Shown here: positions 8,330 through 17,051 of the stretch, piece by piece | How the letters are laid out: each line of letters opens with the position of its first letter | Numbering within the stretch: the first letter of the stretch is position 1 | Assembly: GCA_047921175.1 (NCBI GenBank) | Contig: JBLRWQ010000013.1 | Span: 1 to 51,578, forward strand | DNA length: 51,578 bases | DNA from: T1Sed10-7 sp047921175 | GTDB taxonomy: Bacteria > Actinomycetota > Nitriliruptoria > Nitriliruptorales > Nitriliruptoraceae | Direction: 5' to 3' | Notes under the pieces: generated by a model | Database searches by the model: none | What the model saw: only the letters and a program-made list of their open reading frames with translations | Told to the model about the DNA's origin: nothing | Position numbers and translations under genes: made by a program

Positions 8330-10084
8330 GTGTCGGTGCGGAACGACGTGCGGTACATCTTCGTCACGGGCGGGGTGGCGTCGGCGCTCGGCAAGGGCAT
8401 CACCGCCGCGTCGCTGGGTCGGCTGCTCAAGGCCCGCGGGCTGAAGGTCACCCTGCAGAAGCTCGACCCGTACCTCAACGTCGATCCCGGCACGATGAAC
8501 CCGTTCGAGCACGGCGAGGTCTACGTCACCGAGGACGGCGGCGAGACCGACCTCGACCTCGGACATTACGAGCGCTTCATCGACGAGAACCTGCACCGCG
8601 GCTCCAGCGTGTCATCGGGCCAGATCTGGCTGTCGGTCATCGAGCAGGAGCGCCGCGGCGACTACCTCGGCAAGACCGTGCAGGTCATCCCGCACATCAC
8701 CGACGAGATCAAGCTGCGGATCCGTGCGGTGGCCGAGGACGCCGACGCCGATGTGGTGATCGTCGAGGTCGGTGGCACCGTCGGCGACATCGAGGGCCTG
8801 CCGTTCCTGGAGGCGATCCGGCAGTTCCGTGCCGAGGTCGGCCGGGACAACATCCTCTACCTGCACTGCGCCCTGGTGCCGTACATCGCCGCCTCGGGGG
8901 AGCTGAAGACCAAGCCGGCCCAGCACTCGGTGCGGGAGCTGCGCTCGATCGGGATCCAGCCGGACGTGCTGGTGTTGCGGGCCGACCGGCCGCTGGACGA
9001 TGAGCTGCGGCGCAAGGTCGCGATGCAGTGCGACGTGGACCTCGAGGCGGTCATCGCGGCGGTCGACGCCCCGTCGCTCTACCAGGTCCCGCTCATGCTC
9101 CGCGACGAGGGGCTCGACGAGGTCGTGGTGCGCCGGCTCGGCCTGCCTGCGGTGGAGCCGGACCTGACCGAGTGGGAGCAGCTGGTCGCCCGGGTCAGCG
9201 CCGCCCGGGACCGCACCACGGTCGCGATCGTCGGGAAGTACGTCGACCTGCCCGACGCCTACCTGTCCGTGGTCGAGGCACTGCGCCATGCGGGGCTCGC
9301 CAACGGCATCGAGGTGGAGCTGCGCTGGATCGCCTCCGACGATCTCGCCCCACCGGATGGCGCCAGCGAGGCGGAGGTCGATGCCCGGGTGGCGCGGCAG
9401 CTCGCCGGCGTCGACGGGGTGGTCGTCCCCGGTGGCTTCGGGTTCCGCGGGGTCGAGGGCAAGATCGCCGCGATCCGCTACGCCCGGGTCCACGGGGTCC
9501 CGTTCCTCGGGTTGTGCCTGGGCCTGCAGTCGGCGGTGATCGAGGTGGCCCGGTCCCTCGCGGGGCTCGAGGACGCGCACTCGGCGGAGTTCGACCCGAC
9601 CACCACGCATCCGGTGATCGACCTGATGCCGGACCAGCGCGGCATCACCGCCAAGGGCGGCACGATGCGGCTGGGCACCTACGCGGCCCGGCTCGCGGAG
9701 GGCTCTCAGGTGCGTGCGCTGTACCACGACGAGCCGGTCGTGACCGAACGGCACCGGCACCGCTACGAGGTCAACAACCGCTACCGGGCCGTCCTCGAGC
9801 AGGCCGGCCTGCGCTTCAGCGGGCTGTCGCCGGACGAGCGGCTGGTCGAGTTCCTCGAGCTGCCCGACCATCCCTTCTTCGTCGCCACCCAGGCCCATCC
9901 GGAGCTGACCTCCCGACCCAACCGGCCGCACCCACTGTTCGACGGGTTCGTCCGGGCCGGGCTCAAGCACCAGCGGGAGGCCTCCGGCCGCCTGCCGGTG
10001 GAGCTGGACGAGCCGACAGCCGACGAGCTCGCCAGCGCGACCCGGTTGCCGGCCGGCGCCGCGAGCCGGGGGGACCACGCATGA
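8330..10084 (+). CDS. pyrG: CTP synthase
   Basis: 584 residues. Converts UTP to CTP with ATP and glutamine. The N-terminal synthase domain begins with the P-loop VTGGVASALGKG, followed by KLDPYLNVDPGTMNPFEHGE and GGTVGDIEG. The C-terminal class I glutaminase has the nucleophile Cys in FLGLCLGLQ and a late HPEL His-Glu pair. About 30 extra residues at the C-terminus are of no clear motif. The GTG start has GGAG upstream. It overlaps the NUDIX gene by ATGA, so the two are coupled. Confidence 0.97.
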   Translation: MSVRNDVRYIFVTGGVASALGKGITAASLGRLLKARGLKVTLQKLDPYLNVDPGTMNPFEHGEVYVTEDGGETDLDLGHYERFIDENLHRGSSVSSGQIWLSVIEQERRGDYLGKTVQVIPHITDEIKLRIRAVAEDADADVVIVEVGGTVGDIEGLPFLEAIRQFRAEVGRDNILYLHCALVPYIAASGELKTKPAQHSVRELRSIGIQPDVLVLRADRPLDDELRRKVAMQCDVDLEAVIAAVDAPSLYQVPLMLRDEGLDEVVVRRLGLPAVEPDLTEWEQLVARVSAARDRTTVAIVGKYVDLPDAYLSVVEALRHAGLANGIEVELRWIASDDLAPPDGASEAEVDARVARQLAGVDGVVVPGGFGFRGVEGKIAAIRYARVHGVPFLGLCLGLQSAVIEVARSLAGLEDAHSAEFDPTTTHPVIDLMPDQRGITAKGGTMRLGTYAARLAEGSQVRALYHDEPVVTERHRHRYEVNNRYRAVLEQAGLRFSGLSPDERLVEFLELPDHPFFVATQAHPELTSRPNRPHPLFDGFVRAGLKHQREASGRLPVELDEPTADELASATRLPAGAASRGDHA

Positions 10085-10635
10085 GCGGCGCCTGGTTCGA
10101 GACGATCGAGTCCCGGGACGTCTACGAGGGGTTCGCCCGCGTCCGCGTCGACCGGGTCCGCACCCCCGACGGCGAGGAGGTCGAGCGCGAGGTGGTGGTC
10201 CGCCACGACGCCGTCGCGGTCGTCCCCGTCACCCCGGACGGTCGGGTGCTGCTGCTGCACCAGTACCGCCAGCCGGTCGGCCGGCCGCTGATCGAGCTGC
10301 CCGCCGGCCTGCTCGATGTCGCGGGGGAGGACCCCGCGGACGCGGCCCAGCGGGAGCTGATCGAGGAGCTCGGCATGCGGGCCGGCACGCTCACCCCGCT
10401 GACCACCTTCTGGAACTCCGCCGGGTGGAGCACCGAGCGCACCACCGTCTACCTCGGCCGGGAGCTGCAGCCGGCACCGCCCCCCGACGGGTTCACGCCC
10501 AAGGCCGAGGAGGCGCACCTCGAGGTGGTCTCGCTGGCCGTCGAGGACGCGCTCACCGCGGTCCACGACGGGGAGATCACCGACGCCAAGACCGTGATCG
10601 GGCTGCTGCTCGCGGCACGCCGGCTCGGTGGCTGA
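10081..10635 (+). CDS. NUDIX hydrolase, ADP-ribose pyrophosphatase type
   Basis: 184 residues. The Nudix box lies near residues 73-98 (ELPAGLLDVAGEDPADAAQR followed by ELIEELG), with the catalytic Glu residues of RELIEELG present. Sequence layout and position between pyrG and xerD match the mycobacterial ADP-ribose pyrophosphatase Rv1700, which recycles ADP-ribose to AMP and ribose-5-phosphate. It overlaps pyrG by 4 bases and xerD by 8, so the three genes form one operon. Confidence 0.9.
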   Translation: MSGAWFETIESRDVYEGFARVRVDRVRTPDGEEVEREVVVRHDAVAVVPVTPDGRVLLLHQYRQPVGRPLIELPAGLLDVAGEDPADAAQRELIEELGMRAGTLTPLTTFWNSAGWSTERTTVYLGRELQPAPPPDGFTPKAEEAHLEVVSLAVEDALTAVHDGEITDAKTVIGLLLAARRLGG

Positions 10636-11551
10636 GCCGGCCCCGCCGCTCGCGCACGTCGACGGCTACCTGGCGCACCTCGCGGTGGAGCGTGGCCTGG
10701 CCGACAACACCCTGCGCGCCTACGCCCGCGACCTGGCCCTGTACGCCCGCTACCTCGCCTCGGTCGGCATCGCGGACCCCACCGAGGTCGCCACGGAGGA
10801 CCTGGAGGCCTACGTCGCCTGGCTCCGGGCCCGGCGCAGCGCAACCGGGCAGCCCTACGCGCCGAGCTCCCTGGCCCGGGCGGTGGTGGCGGTGCGCGGC
10901 TTCCACCGCTTCCTGCTGCACGACCAGCTCACCGACCGTGACCCCGCCGCCGTCGTGACGACGCCGCGCGCGGGCCGGGCACTGCCGAAGGCGCTGTCGC
11001 AGGCGGAGGTCGAACGCCTCCTGGCCGCGCCGGTCGGTGACGCCCCGTTGGCCCTGCGGGACCGGGCCATGCTGGAGCTGCTCTACGGCGCGGGCCTGCG
11101 CATCTCGGAGCTGGTCGGGCTCGACGTCGACGACCTCGACCGTGGCGAGCAGCTGGTCGCCGTGCGCGGCAAGGGCGATCGCGACCGGCTGGTGCCCTAC
11201 GGCGAGCCCGCGGCCGAGGCGCTGGACGGGTGGCTGGTCCGGGGCCGTCCGCGGCTGGCCCCGCGCGTGCCGGCGGTGTTCCTCAACGCCCGCGGCGGTC
11301 GGCTCACCCGGCAGGGCGCCTGGAAGCTGATCACCGGGCACGCGGCACGGGTCGGGCTGGCCGACCGGGTCTCGCCGCACACCCTGCGCCACAGCTTCGC
11401 CACCCACCTGCTCGACGGCGGTGCCGATGTCCGTGCGGTCCAGGAGCTGCTCGGCCACGCCAGCGTGACCACGACGCAGATCTACACCCTGGTCAGCCGG
11501 GCCGCCCTGCAGGAGGTCTACCGCCGGGCGCATCCCCGCGCGGAGGGCTGA
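10628..11551 (+). CDS. xerD: Tyrosine recombinase XerD
   Basis: 307 residues. An N-terminal SAM-like core-binding domain (about 8-100) precedes the catalytic domain with all active residues: Arg158 (GLRISEL), Lys182 (GKGDRD), His251 and Arg254 (HTLRHSFATHLL), His277 (GHASVTTTQ) and Tyr286. With XerC it resolves chromosome dimers at dif. The position before scpA/scpB, without phage or integron genes, supports the housekeeping XerD rather than a mobile integrase. GTG start, 8-base overlap with the NUDIX gene. In mycobacteria parA follows; here no parA is present. Confidence 0.92.
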   Translation: MAEPAPPLAHVDGYLAHLAVERGLADNTLRAYARDLALYARYLASVGIADPTEVATEDLEAYVAWLRARRSATGQPYAPSSLARAVVAVRGFHRFLLHDQLTDRDPAAVVTTPRAGRALPKALSQAEVERLLAAPVGDAPLALRDRAMLELLYGAGLRISELVGLDVDDLDRGEQLVAVRGKGDRDRLVPYGEPAAEALDGWLVRGRPRLAPRVPAVFLNARGGRLTRQGAWKLITGHAARVGLADRVSPHTLRHSFATHLLDGGADVRAVQELLGHASVTTTQIYTLVSRAALQEVYRRAHPRAEG

Positions 11552-11695
11552 CGGGGAGACGGGTGGCCGGCCCGCCCGGCTGCGCGGTGCCGGTGCGCCA
11601 CGCCCCCCGCCCCCCGGTGTCCGTGAGGTCTACGCTGCGAGGACGTCGTTGCGGCGCATGACCCGCGGCGGGATGTGACCTGGCGGAGGTGCCCC

Positions 11696-13009
11696 ATGAG
11701 CGAGCTCGAGGTCCCGGTCCTGATCGCCCGCAAGCGCGACGGCGGCGAGCTGCAGGCCGACGAGCTCCGCCAGCTCGTCGAGGCCTACCTCGCGGACGAC
11801 GTCGACGATGCGCAGATGGCCGCGCTGCTCATGGCCGGGGTGATCCGCGGCTTCACCGAGGCCGAGGCGATCGCGCTCACCGACGTGCTGCTCGCGTCGG
11901 GGGACACCGTCGACCTGAGCAGCCTGACCGGCCCGACGGTCGACAAGCACTCCACCGGGGGGGTCGGCGACACCACCACCCTGGTCGTGGGGCCGATGCT
12001 GGCGGCCGCGGGGTGCCAGGTCGCGAAGCTGTCCGGGCGCGGCCTCGGGCACACCGGCGGGACGCTGGACAAGCTGGAGGCCATCCCCGGCTTCCGGGTC
12101 GACCTCACCCCGCAGGCGCTCCGTGCCCAGGTCGAGCGTGTCGGCCTGGCGGTGGCGGCCGCGACCGCCGAGCTGGTGCCCGCCGACAAGCGCCTCTACG
12201 CGCTGCGTGACGTGACCGCGACCGTCGCCAGCACGGCGCTGATCGCCTCCAGCGTGATGAGCAAGAAGCTCGCCGGCGGGGCGTCCCACGTGCTGCTGGA
12301 CGTCAAGCACGGCGACGGCGCCTTCCTCGCCGACCCGGACGACGCGGTGGCGCTGGCCGAGCTGTGCGTGCGCATCGGGACCGCCCGCGGCCGCCGCACC
12401 GGCGCGCTGGTGACCGACATGTCGCAGCCGCTCAGCGACGCGATCGGCAACGCGCTCGAGGTGGGTGCGGCCATCGAGGTGCTCCAGGGCCGGCGCGGCG
12501 GGCGGCTCGCGGAGCTGAGCGTGCGGCTCACCGCCGCGGCGCTGGAGCTGACGGGCCGGCACCGCGACGAAGCCGAGGCGACCGCCGAGGAGGTCCTCAC
12601 CAGCGGGCAGGCCCTGGCGCGCTTCCGGGACTTCGTCGCCGCCCAGGGCGGCGACCCGGCGGTCGCCGACGACCCGTGGGCGCTGCTGCCCGCCGCGCCG
12701 ATCGTCGAGACCTGGCGGCCCGGTGCGGGCACGGTGCAGATCACCGGCTGCCGGCGGCTGGGGGAGCTGGCGGGCCGGCTCGGTGCCGGCCGCCGCCGGG
12801 CCGGGGACGAGCTCGACCTCGCCGTCGGGCTCGAGGTGCTGGTGCGCACCGGGGACGTGCTGGACGACGACACCGTCGCGGTGCGTGTCCACGCTCGGCA
12901 CCGGGAGGACGCCGACGCGGTCCTCGCGGAGCTGCCGAGTGTGCTGGCGGTGCGCGACGAGCCGGTCGCGGCCCCGGCCCTGGTGGCACACCGGGTCGGC
13001 CTCGCCTGA
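11696..13009 (+). CDS. deoA: Thymidine phosphorylase
   Basis: 437 residues. Phosphorolysis of thymidine (and possibly uridine) to base and deoxyribose-1-phosphate. The family signatures KHSTGGVGDT and SGRGLGHTGGTLDKLE are intact, followed by the glycosyltransferase-family-3 beta domain and a C-terminal pyrimidine-nucleoside phosphorylase domain. A GGAGG sits 7 bases before the ATG, and a TACGCT -10 hexamer lies at 11631-11636. Its stop abuts the stop of the convergent response regulator within the palindrome TGATCA (13007-13012). It interrupts the usual xerD-parA-scpA order. Confidence 0.93.
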   Translation: MSELEVPVLIARKRDGGELQADELRQLVEAYLADDVDDAQMAALLMAGVIRGFTEAEAIALTDVLLASGDTVDLSSLTGPTVDKHSTGGVGDTTTLVVGPMLAAAGCQVAKLSGRGLGHTGGTLDKLEAIPGFRVDLTPQALRAQVERVGLAVAAATAELVPADKRLYALRDVTATVASTALIASSVMSKKLAGGASHVLLDVKHGDGAFLADPDDAVALAELCVRIGTARGRRTGALVTDMSQPLSDAIGNALEVGAAIEVLQGRRGGRLAELSVRLTAAALELTGRHRDEAEATAEEVLTSGQALARFRDFVAAQGGDPAVADDPWALLPAAPIVETWRPGAGTVQITGCRRLGELAGRLGAGRRRAGDELDLAVGLEVLVRTGDVLDDDTVAVRVHARHREDADAVLAELPSVLAVRDEPVAAPALVAHRVGLA

Positions 13010-13648
13010 TCAGCTGCGGCGCACCAGCCCGAGCCGGTAGGCCTCCGCCACCGCCTGCGCGCCCGTCTCCACCCCGAGCTTCTGGTAGACCGCGGTGAGG
13101 TGGTTCTTGACCGTCTTCACCGACAGGAACAGCACCTCGGCGATGTCCCCGGGCCGGCGGCCCTCGGCGAGCAGGGCCAGGATCTCCCGCTCCCGGTTCG
13201 TCAGCCCGAGGTCGCCCGTCGCCGAGCGACCCGCCGCGATCTCCATCACCCGGGCGGCCACCGCGGAGCTCAGGTAGGACCGGCCCTCCCGCATGGCGCG
13301 CAACGCGTCGAGCAGCTCGTCGATCGACGCGGACTTCGACACGAACCCGCGCGCACCGAGCGCCACCGCCCGCTGCAGGCTGCCGTCGTCGTCGTGCATC
13401 GACAGGAACAGCACCGCCACCTCGGGGTGGGTGCTGCGCAGCTGCTCGGCCACCTCCAGGCCGTCCTTGCCCGGCATCGCGATGTCGAGGACGACCAGGT
13501 CCGGCTCGTGGGTCGCCACCGCCTGCAGGGCGGCCAGCCCGTCCGCCACCTCGGCGACGACGTCCAGCCCCGGCTCGCTGGCCACCGCCTTCACGATGCT
13601 CTGGCGGACCAGGGCATGGTCGTCGGCCACCACCACCCGCATCGTCAT
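13010..13648 (-). CDS. NarL/LuxR-family response regulator
   Basis: 212 residues. Receiver domain with Asp55 (LVVLDIAMPGKDG) as phosphoacceptor, acidic pocket Asp9-Asp10 and Lys105 (FVSKSAS). A LuxR-type HTH follows at about 148-210 (LTNREREILALLAEGRRPGD and SVKTVKNHLTAVYQKLGV). It is the partner of the adjacent kinase, whose stop overlaps its ATG by ATGA. An in-frame ATG two codons downstream is an alternative start. The regulated genes are unknown; the divergent membrane-protein operon is the nearest candidate. Confidence 0.93.
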   Translation of the reverse strand: MTMRVVVADDHALVRQSIVKAVASEPGLDVVAEVADGLAALQAVATHEPDLVVLDIAMPGKDGLEVAEQLRSTHPEVAVLFLSMHDDDGSLQRAVALGARGFVSKSASIDELLDALRAMREGRSYLSSAVAARVMEIAAGRSATGDLGLTNREREILALLAEGRRPGDIAEVLFLSVKTVKNHLTAVYQKLGVETGAQAVAEAYRLGLVRRS

Positions 13649-15300
13649 CGGTCGGTCCTGGTCGGGAGCTGGGGTTCCCGGGGGAACGATAGGTCGACCT
13701 CGGTGCCGCCGCTGGCAGCGGGCGCGACGCGGAGCTCCCCCCCGAGCCGGGCGGCCCGCTCCCGCATCGACGACAGGCCGACCCCGCCGCCCTCGCCGGG
13801 ACGTGCCGGGTCGATGCCGCGCCCGTCGTCGCTGACGGTGATCCGGACGGTGGTCGCATCGGCCTCCAGCGCCACGTCGACGTGTTCGGCGGCGGCGTGC
13901 CGCTGGGCGTTGGAGACGGCCTCCTGGACGACCCGGAGCGCGTCGTCGGCCCGCGCCGGGTCGAGGGTGATACGCGGCCCGGCGGCCAGACGGAGCTGCG
14001 GGCCGCGCAGGCTCCGGACCGCCTCGAGGTGGCCGGCCACCAGGGCCGGCAGCTCCGAGCCGCTGGCGGAGCGCAGGCCCGCGATCGTCTCCCGCAGCTC
14101 CCCGAGCGCCCCGTCCGCCACCCCGGTCAGCCGCCGCAGCTCGGTCGGGTCGTGGTGCTCGCTGCGGGCCAGCAGCGACAGCTCCAGCTTCAGGTGCGCC
14201 AGCGACTGGGCCACGCCGTCGTGCAGTTCGGCGGCGATGCGCCGGCGTGCGGCCGTCGCCGCCCGGGCCTGGGTCTCCTCGAACAGCCGCGCGTTGTCGA
14301 GCGCGAGCCCGCCGTCGTCGGCCAGGCTGCGGACCCGCTGCCGCGCGGTCCGGGCCGCCTCCTGCTCGGGGAAGCCCACCAGCAGGATCGCGCCGGGCTG
14401 GTCCTCGGTCCCGCCGAGCCGTGCCGCGCGCCACCACGGCTGGTCGCCGAGCCCGGCCCGCAGGCTGCCTGGCAGGTCCGGCTCGGCCCGCAGCGGCCGT
14501 CGGCGACCGAGCAGGCCGTCGAGCGCACCGGGACGGACCTCGAGGTGCGGCCCGGGCGGCAGGCCGGTGCTGGCGCGCGCCACGTACCGGTCGCCGTCAC
14601 GCAGCAGCACGGCGCCCGCGGTGGCACCCGGGACGGTGTCGAGCTCGGCCACGATCGCCCGGGCGACCGTGGCGACGTCCAGGCCGCCGGGCAGGTCCTG
14701 GGCGAGGCGGTGCAGGGAGCTGAGCAGCCGGTTGGCCTGCTGCATCGTCAGCCGGTCGCGCACGGTGCGGTCGGCGACCAGCTGCCCGGCGCTGGCCGTG
14801 ATCACCCCGACCATCGGCAGCAGCAGCGCGAAGGGCAGCACGCCCCGGTCGGCCAGCCCGGAGACGCCACCCTCGACCAGTCCCAGACCCACCATCACCA
14901 CGGTCAGGGTGCCGCCGGCCGCCAGCCCGGCGAGCACCCCGCCCTGCGCCGACGGGCCGGCCACCGCGACGACGAGGAAGGGCAGGGTCGCCGGGGTGCC
15001 GGGCCCGACGGCGATGACCAGCGCCACCGCAGCCAGCAGGTCGGCGGCCCGCACGTAGCGGTCGCGACGTGCCAGGCCCGTGACCACCACGAACACGCTC
15101 AGCCCGACCACCGGCAGCAGCGCCGGCCCACTGACCGGGTCCACGAGCAGCAGCAGCACGGTCAGCAGGGTCGCGAACAACCGCGCCCAGCGTTCCAGCC
15201 CGGCCGCGGCGATCGCGTGGGCGAGCCGGTCACCGGGACGCTGCAGCCAGGCCGGGGCGTCGGAGGTGCCGGCCAGCCCGTGCTCGGTGTCGCGGACCAT
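13645..15300 (-). CDS. Sensor histidine kinase, HisKA_3 (NarX/DesK) type
   Basis: 551 residues. About five or six hydrophobic segments between 40 and 172 form a membrane sensor without a large extracellular loop. A GAF-like domain spans about 195-340. The dimerisation/phosphoacceptor helix has His360 in RRRIAAELHDGVAQS. The HATPase_c domain shows VVQEAVSNAQRHA, DDGRGID and GVGLSSMRERA. ATG with GAGG upstream; longer in-frame extensions run into the divergent promoter region. It diverges from the cluster starting at 15412, with only ~110 bases between them. Confidence 0.93.
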   Translation of the reverse strand: MVRDTEHGLAGTSDAPAWLQRPGDRLAHAIAAAGLERWARLFATLLTVLLLLVDPVSGPALLPVVGLSVFVVVTGLARRDRYVRAADLLAAVALVIAVGPGTPATLPFLVVAVAGPSAQGGVLAGLAAGGTLTVVMVGLGLVEGGVSGLADRGVLPFALLLPMVGVITASAGQLVADRTVRDRLTMQQANRLLSSLHRLAQDLPGGLDVATVARAIVAELDTVPGATAGAVLLRDGDRYVARASTGLPPGPHLEVRPGALDGLLGRRRPLRAEPDLPGSLRAGLGDQPWWRAARLGGTEDQPGAILLVGFPEQEAARTARQRVRSLADDGGLALDNARLFEETQARAATAARRRIAAELHDGVAQSLAHLKLELSLLARSEHHDPTELRRLTGVADGALGELRETIAGLRSASGSELPALVAGHLEAVRSLRGPQLRLAAGPRITLDPARADDALRVVQEAVSNAQRHAAAEHVDVALEADATTVRITVSDDGRGIDPARPGEGGGVGLSSMRERAARLGGELRVAPAASGGTEVDLSFPREPQLPTRTDR

Positions 15301-15411
15301 CCGGCCGCCTCCTTCCGACCTGCCCCCGCACCCGGCCGCTACCGTCGGCGCCTGCGCGGGCGGAGCCGCCCGCACCGTACCCAGCGGTCCCCGACGAACG
15401 GAGCAGGCGAG

Positions 15412-16410
15412 GTGGCAGGCCCCCCACCGCTGCCCGGGTCGTCGCCGACGGGTCCACCGCCGACGGGTGCACCCCCGGCAGCCCCGGTCCCGGCCGCACC
15501 GCCGATCCTCGGCCGGGTCCTGCCGCTGCGGCCACTGACCGCGGCGGACGTGCTGGACGGTTCGGTGCGGGCGGTGCGCCGCGTCGTCGCCCCGACCATC
15601 GCGCTGGTGCTCGTGGTCCTCGGACCGTTGCAGCTGCTGACGAACCTGGCCATCAGCCGGATCGCGCCGGGGCTGGTCGGGGGTGGCCTGGCCGGGATGT
15701 TCGACCCCGAGTCGTTCCTGACGGCGGAGTTCGCCGCCGGCCCGCTGGTGCTGGTCAACCTGCTCGCGGGTCTGTTCGGCTACCTGCTGTCGCTGCTCGC
15801 CTCCGCGGGGGTGGTCGCCCTGCTGCTGGCCCTGGACCGGAGCGAGCCGCCCTCGCTCGGCGCCGCCCTACGCGTCGCCGCGCGCGTCCTGGTCGCCGTC
15901 CTGGTGGCCTCGTTCCTGCTGAGCAGCCTCGCCGGCTCCGTCGGGCTCGCCGTGCTGGTGGTCAGCATCATCGTGCTCGTGCTCCCGGTCGTCGGGCCGA
16001 TCGTGTTCGTGCTCGTGGTCCTGCCGGTGCTGCTGGCCGGGCTCGCCCTGACGGTCGCGCTGACCTCGGTGGTCGTGCCCGTGGCCGTCGTCGAGCGGGG
16101 CGGGCCGATCCAGACCCTGACCCGGGCCGTGACCATCGTCGCCCGTCGTCCGCTCGCCATCGCCGGGATCACCCTGCTGATGGCCATCGTGGTCGGCATC
16201 CTGGCTCTGGGCGTCCAGCTGCCGGTCCTGCTGCTCGCGGGTGTCGTGCCCGCCGGTGGCTGGGCCGTGGAAGCGCTCGGGACCACGGCCGGCCAGCTGC
16301 TCAGCGTGCCGCTCAGCGCTGCGGCGGCCCTGCTGGTCTACCTCGACGTGCGCGTGCGGACCGAAGGGCTCGACCTCGAGGTCCGGGTCCATGAGCTGGC
16401 CGGCGCGTGA
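15412..16410 (+). CDS. Multi-pass membrane protein (GDPD membrane-domain-like)
   Basis: 332 residues. The first ~35 residues are Pro/Gly-rich cytoplasmic tail, followed by RPLTAADVLDGSVRAVRRVV. This start resembles glycerophosphodiester-phosphodiesterase membrane-domain proteins of actinobacteria. About six membrane segments follow (for example around LVLVNLLAGLFGYLLSLLA and GLAVLVVSIIVLVLPVVG). No catalytic domain is visible. It is the first gene of a coupled chain with the DUF4129, DUF4350, MoxR and DUF58 genes. GTG start with a GGAG upstream; a TACCGT -10 hexamer lies at 15340-15345. Confidence 0.75.
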   Translation: MAGPPPLPGSSPTGPPPTGAPPAAPVPAAPPILGRVLPLRPLTAADVLDGSVRAVRRVVAPTIALVLVVLGPLQLLTNLAISRIAPGLVGGGLAGMFDPESFLTAEFAAGPLVLVNLLAGLFGYLLSLLASAGVVALLLALDRSEPPSLGAALRVAARVLVAVLVASFLLSSLAGSVGLAVLVVSIIVLVLPVVGPIVFVLVVLPVLLAGLALTVALTSVVVPVAVVERGGPIQTLTRAVTIVARRPLAIAGITLLMAIVVGILALGVQLPVLLLAGVVPAGGWAVEALGTTAGQLLSVPLSAAAALLVYLDVRVRTEGLDLEVRVHELAGA

Positions 16411-17051
16411 GCGTGCCGCAGCTCGCCGCCCTCGGGCACGATCCGGACGTCGTCGGGGACCTCGCGGACCGGATCCTCGGCGGCCCCCCGTACCGCGCTG
16501 GGGAGCCGGGCACGCTGCGCCGGACGATCGACGCGATCCTGGACGCCATCGGACGCCTGCTGGGTGATGCGCTCGGCGTCGTCGGAGGGACGCCCGCCGT
16601 GGCCTGGGCGATCGCGCTGCTCGGGTTGGCGCTGCTCGCGGCGGTCGTCTGGCGCGCGACCCGTGGTGCCACCCTCGGCCGGCGTCTCACCCGGGCGGTC
16701 CCGGACGCCGGTCGGGTGCGTGCGGCCGCGGACTGGCTGGCCGAGGCCGACCGCCACCTCACCGCCGGCGACCTCGACGCCGCGCTGCGCGCCCGCTACG
16801 TCGCCGCGGTCGTCACCCTGGAGGAGCGCGGCCTCCTGGCCAGCCGGCCGGGGCGCACGATCCGCGAGCTCGATGCCGAGCTGGCGGCTCGGCTTCCCGA
16901 GCTTGCGCCCCGGCTGGCCGCGGCGGGCCGTCGGGTCGAGCCGGTGGTGTTCGCCGGACACGAGGCGACCCGGGGCGACCTCGAGGTGGTCGACGCGGCG
17001 CTGACCGCGGTGCGCTCCGCCGGCCGCGTCGAGGTCGGAGCGTCCCGATGA
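16407..17051 (+). CDS. DUF4129 domain-containing membrane protein
   Basis: 214 residues. One membrane helix near 66-84 (AWAIALLGLALLAAVVW) precedes a cytoplasmic C-terminal DUF4129 segment, recognisable from RYVAAVVTLEERGLLASRPG followed by RTIREL. In related proteins this domain follows a transglutaminase domain, which is absent here. GTGA overlap with the genes on both sides. Probably part of a membrane complex with the MoxR ATPase and DUF58 protein; biochemical role unknown. Confidence 0.8.
   Translation: MSVPQLAALGHDPDVVGDLADRILGGPPYRAGEPGTLRRTIDAILDAIGRLLGDALGVVGGTPAVAWAIALLGLALLAAVVWRATRGATLGRRLTRAVPDAGRVRAAADWLAEADRHLTAGDLDAALRARYVAAVVTLEERGLLASRPGRTIRELDAELAARLPELAPRLAAAGRRVEPVVFAGHEATRGDLEVVDAALTAVRSAGRVEVGASR

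Noticed and set aside
10628..11551. Mobile-element integrase
   Set aside because: Sequence and housekeeping context fit chromosomal XerD. No att-like repeats, transposase or phage genes are nearby.
13100..15058. Long + strand open frames opposite the NarL-type two-component genes
   Set aside because: The minus strand encodes clear receiver, HTH and kinase motifs. The + strand translation is Ser/Arg/Ala-rich with no domain.
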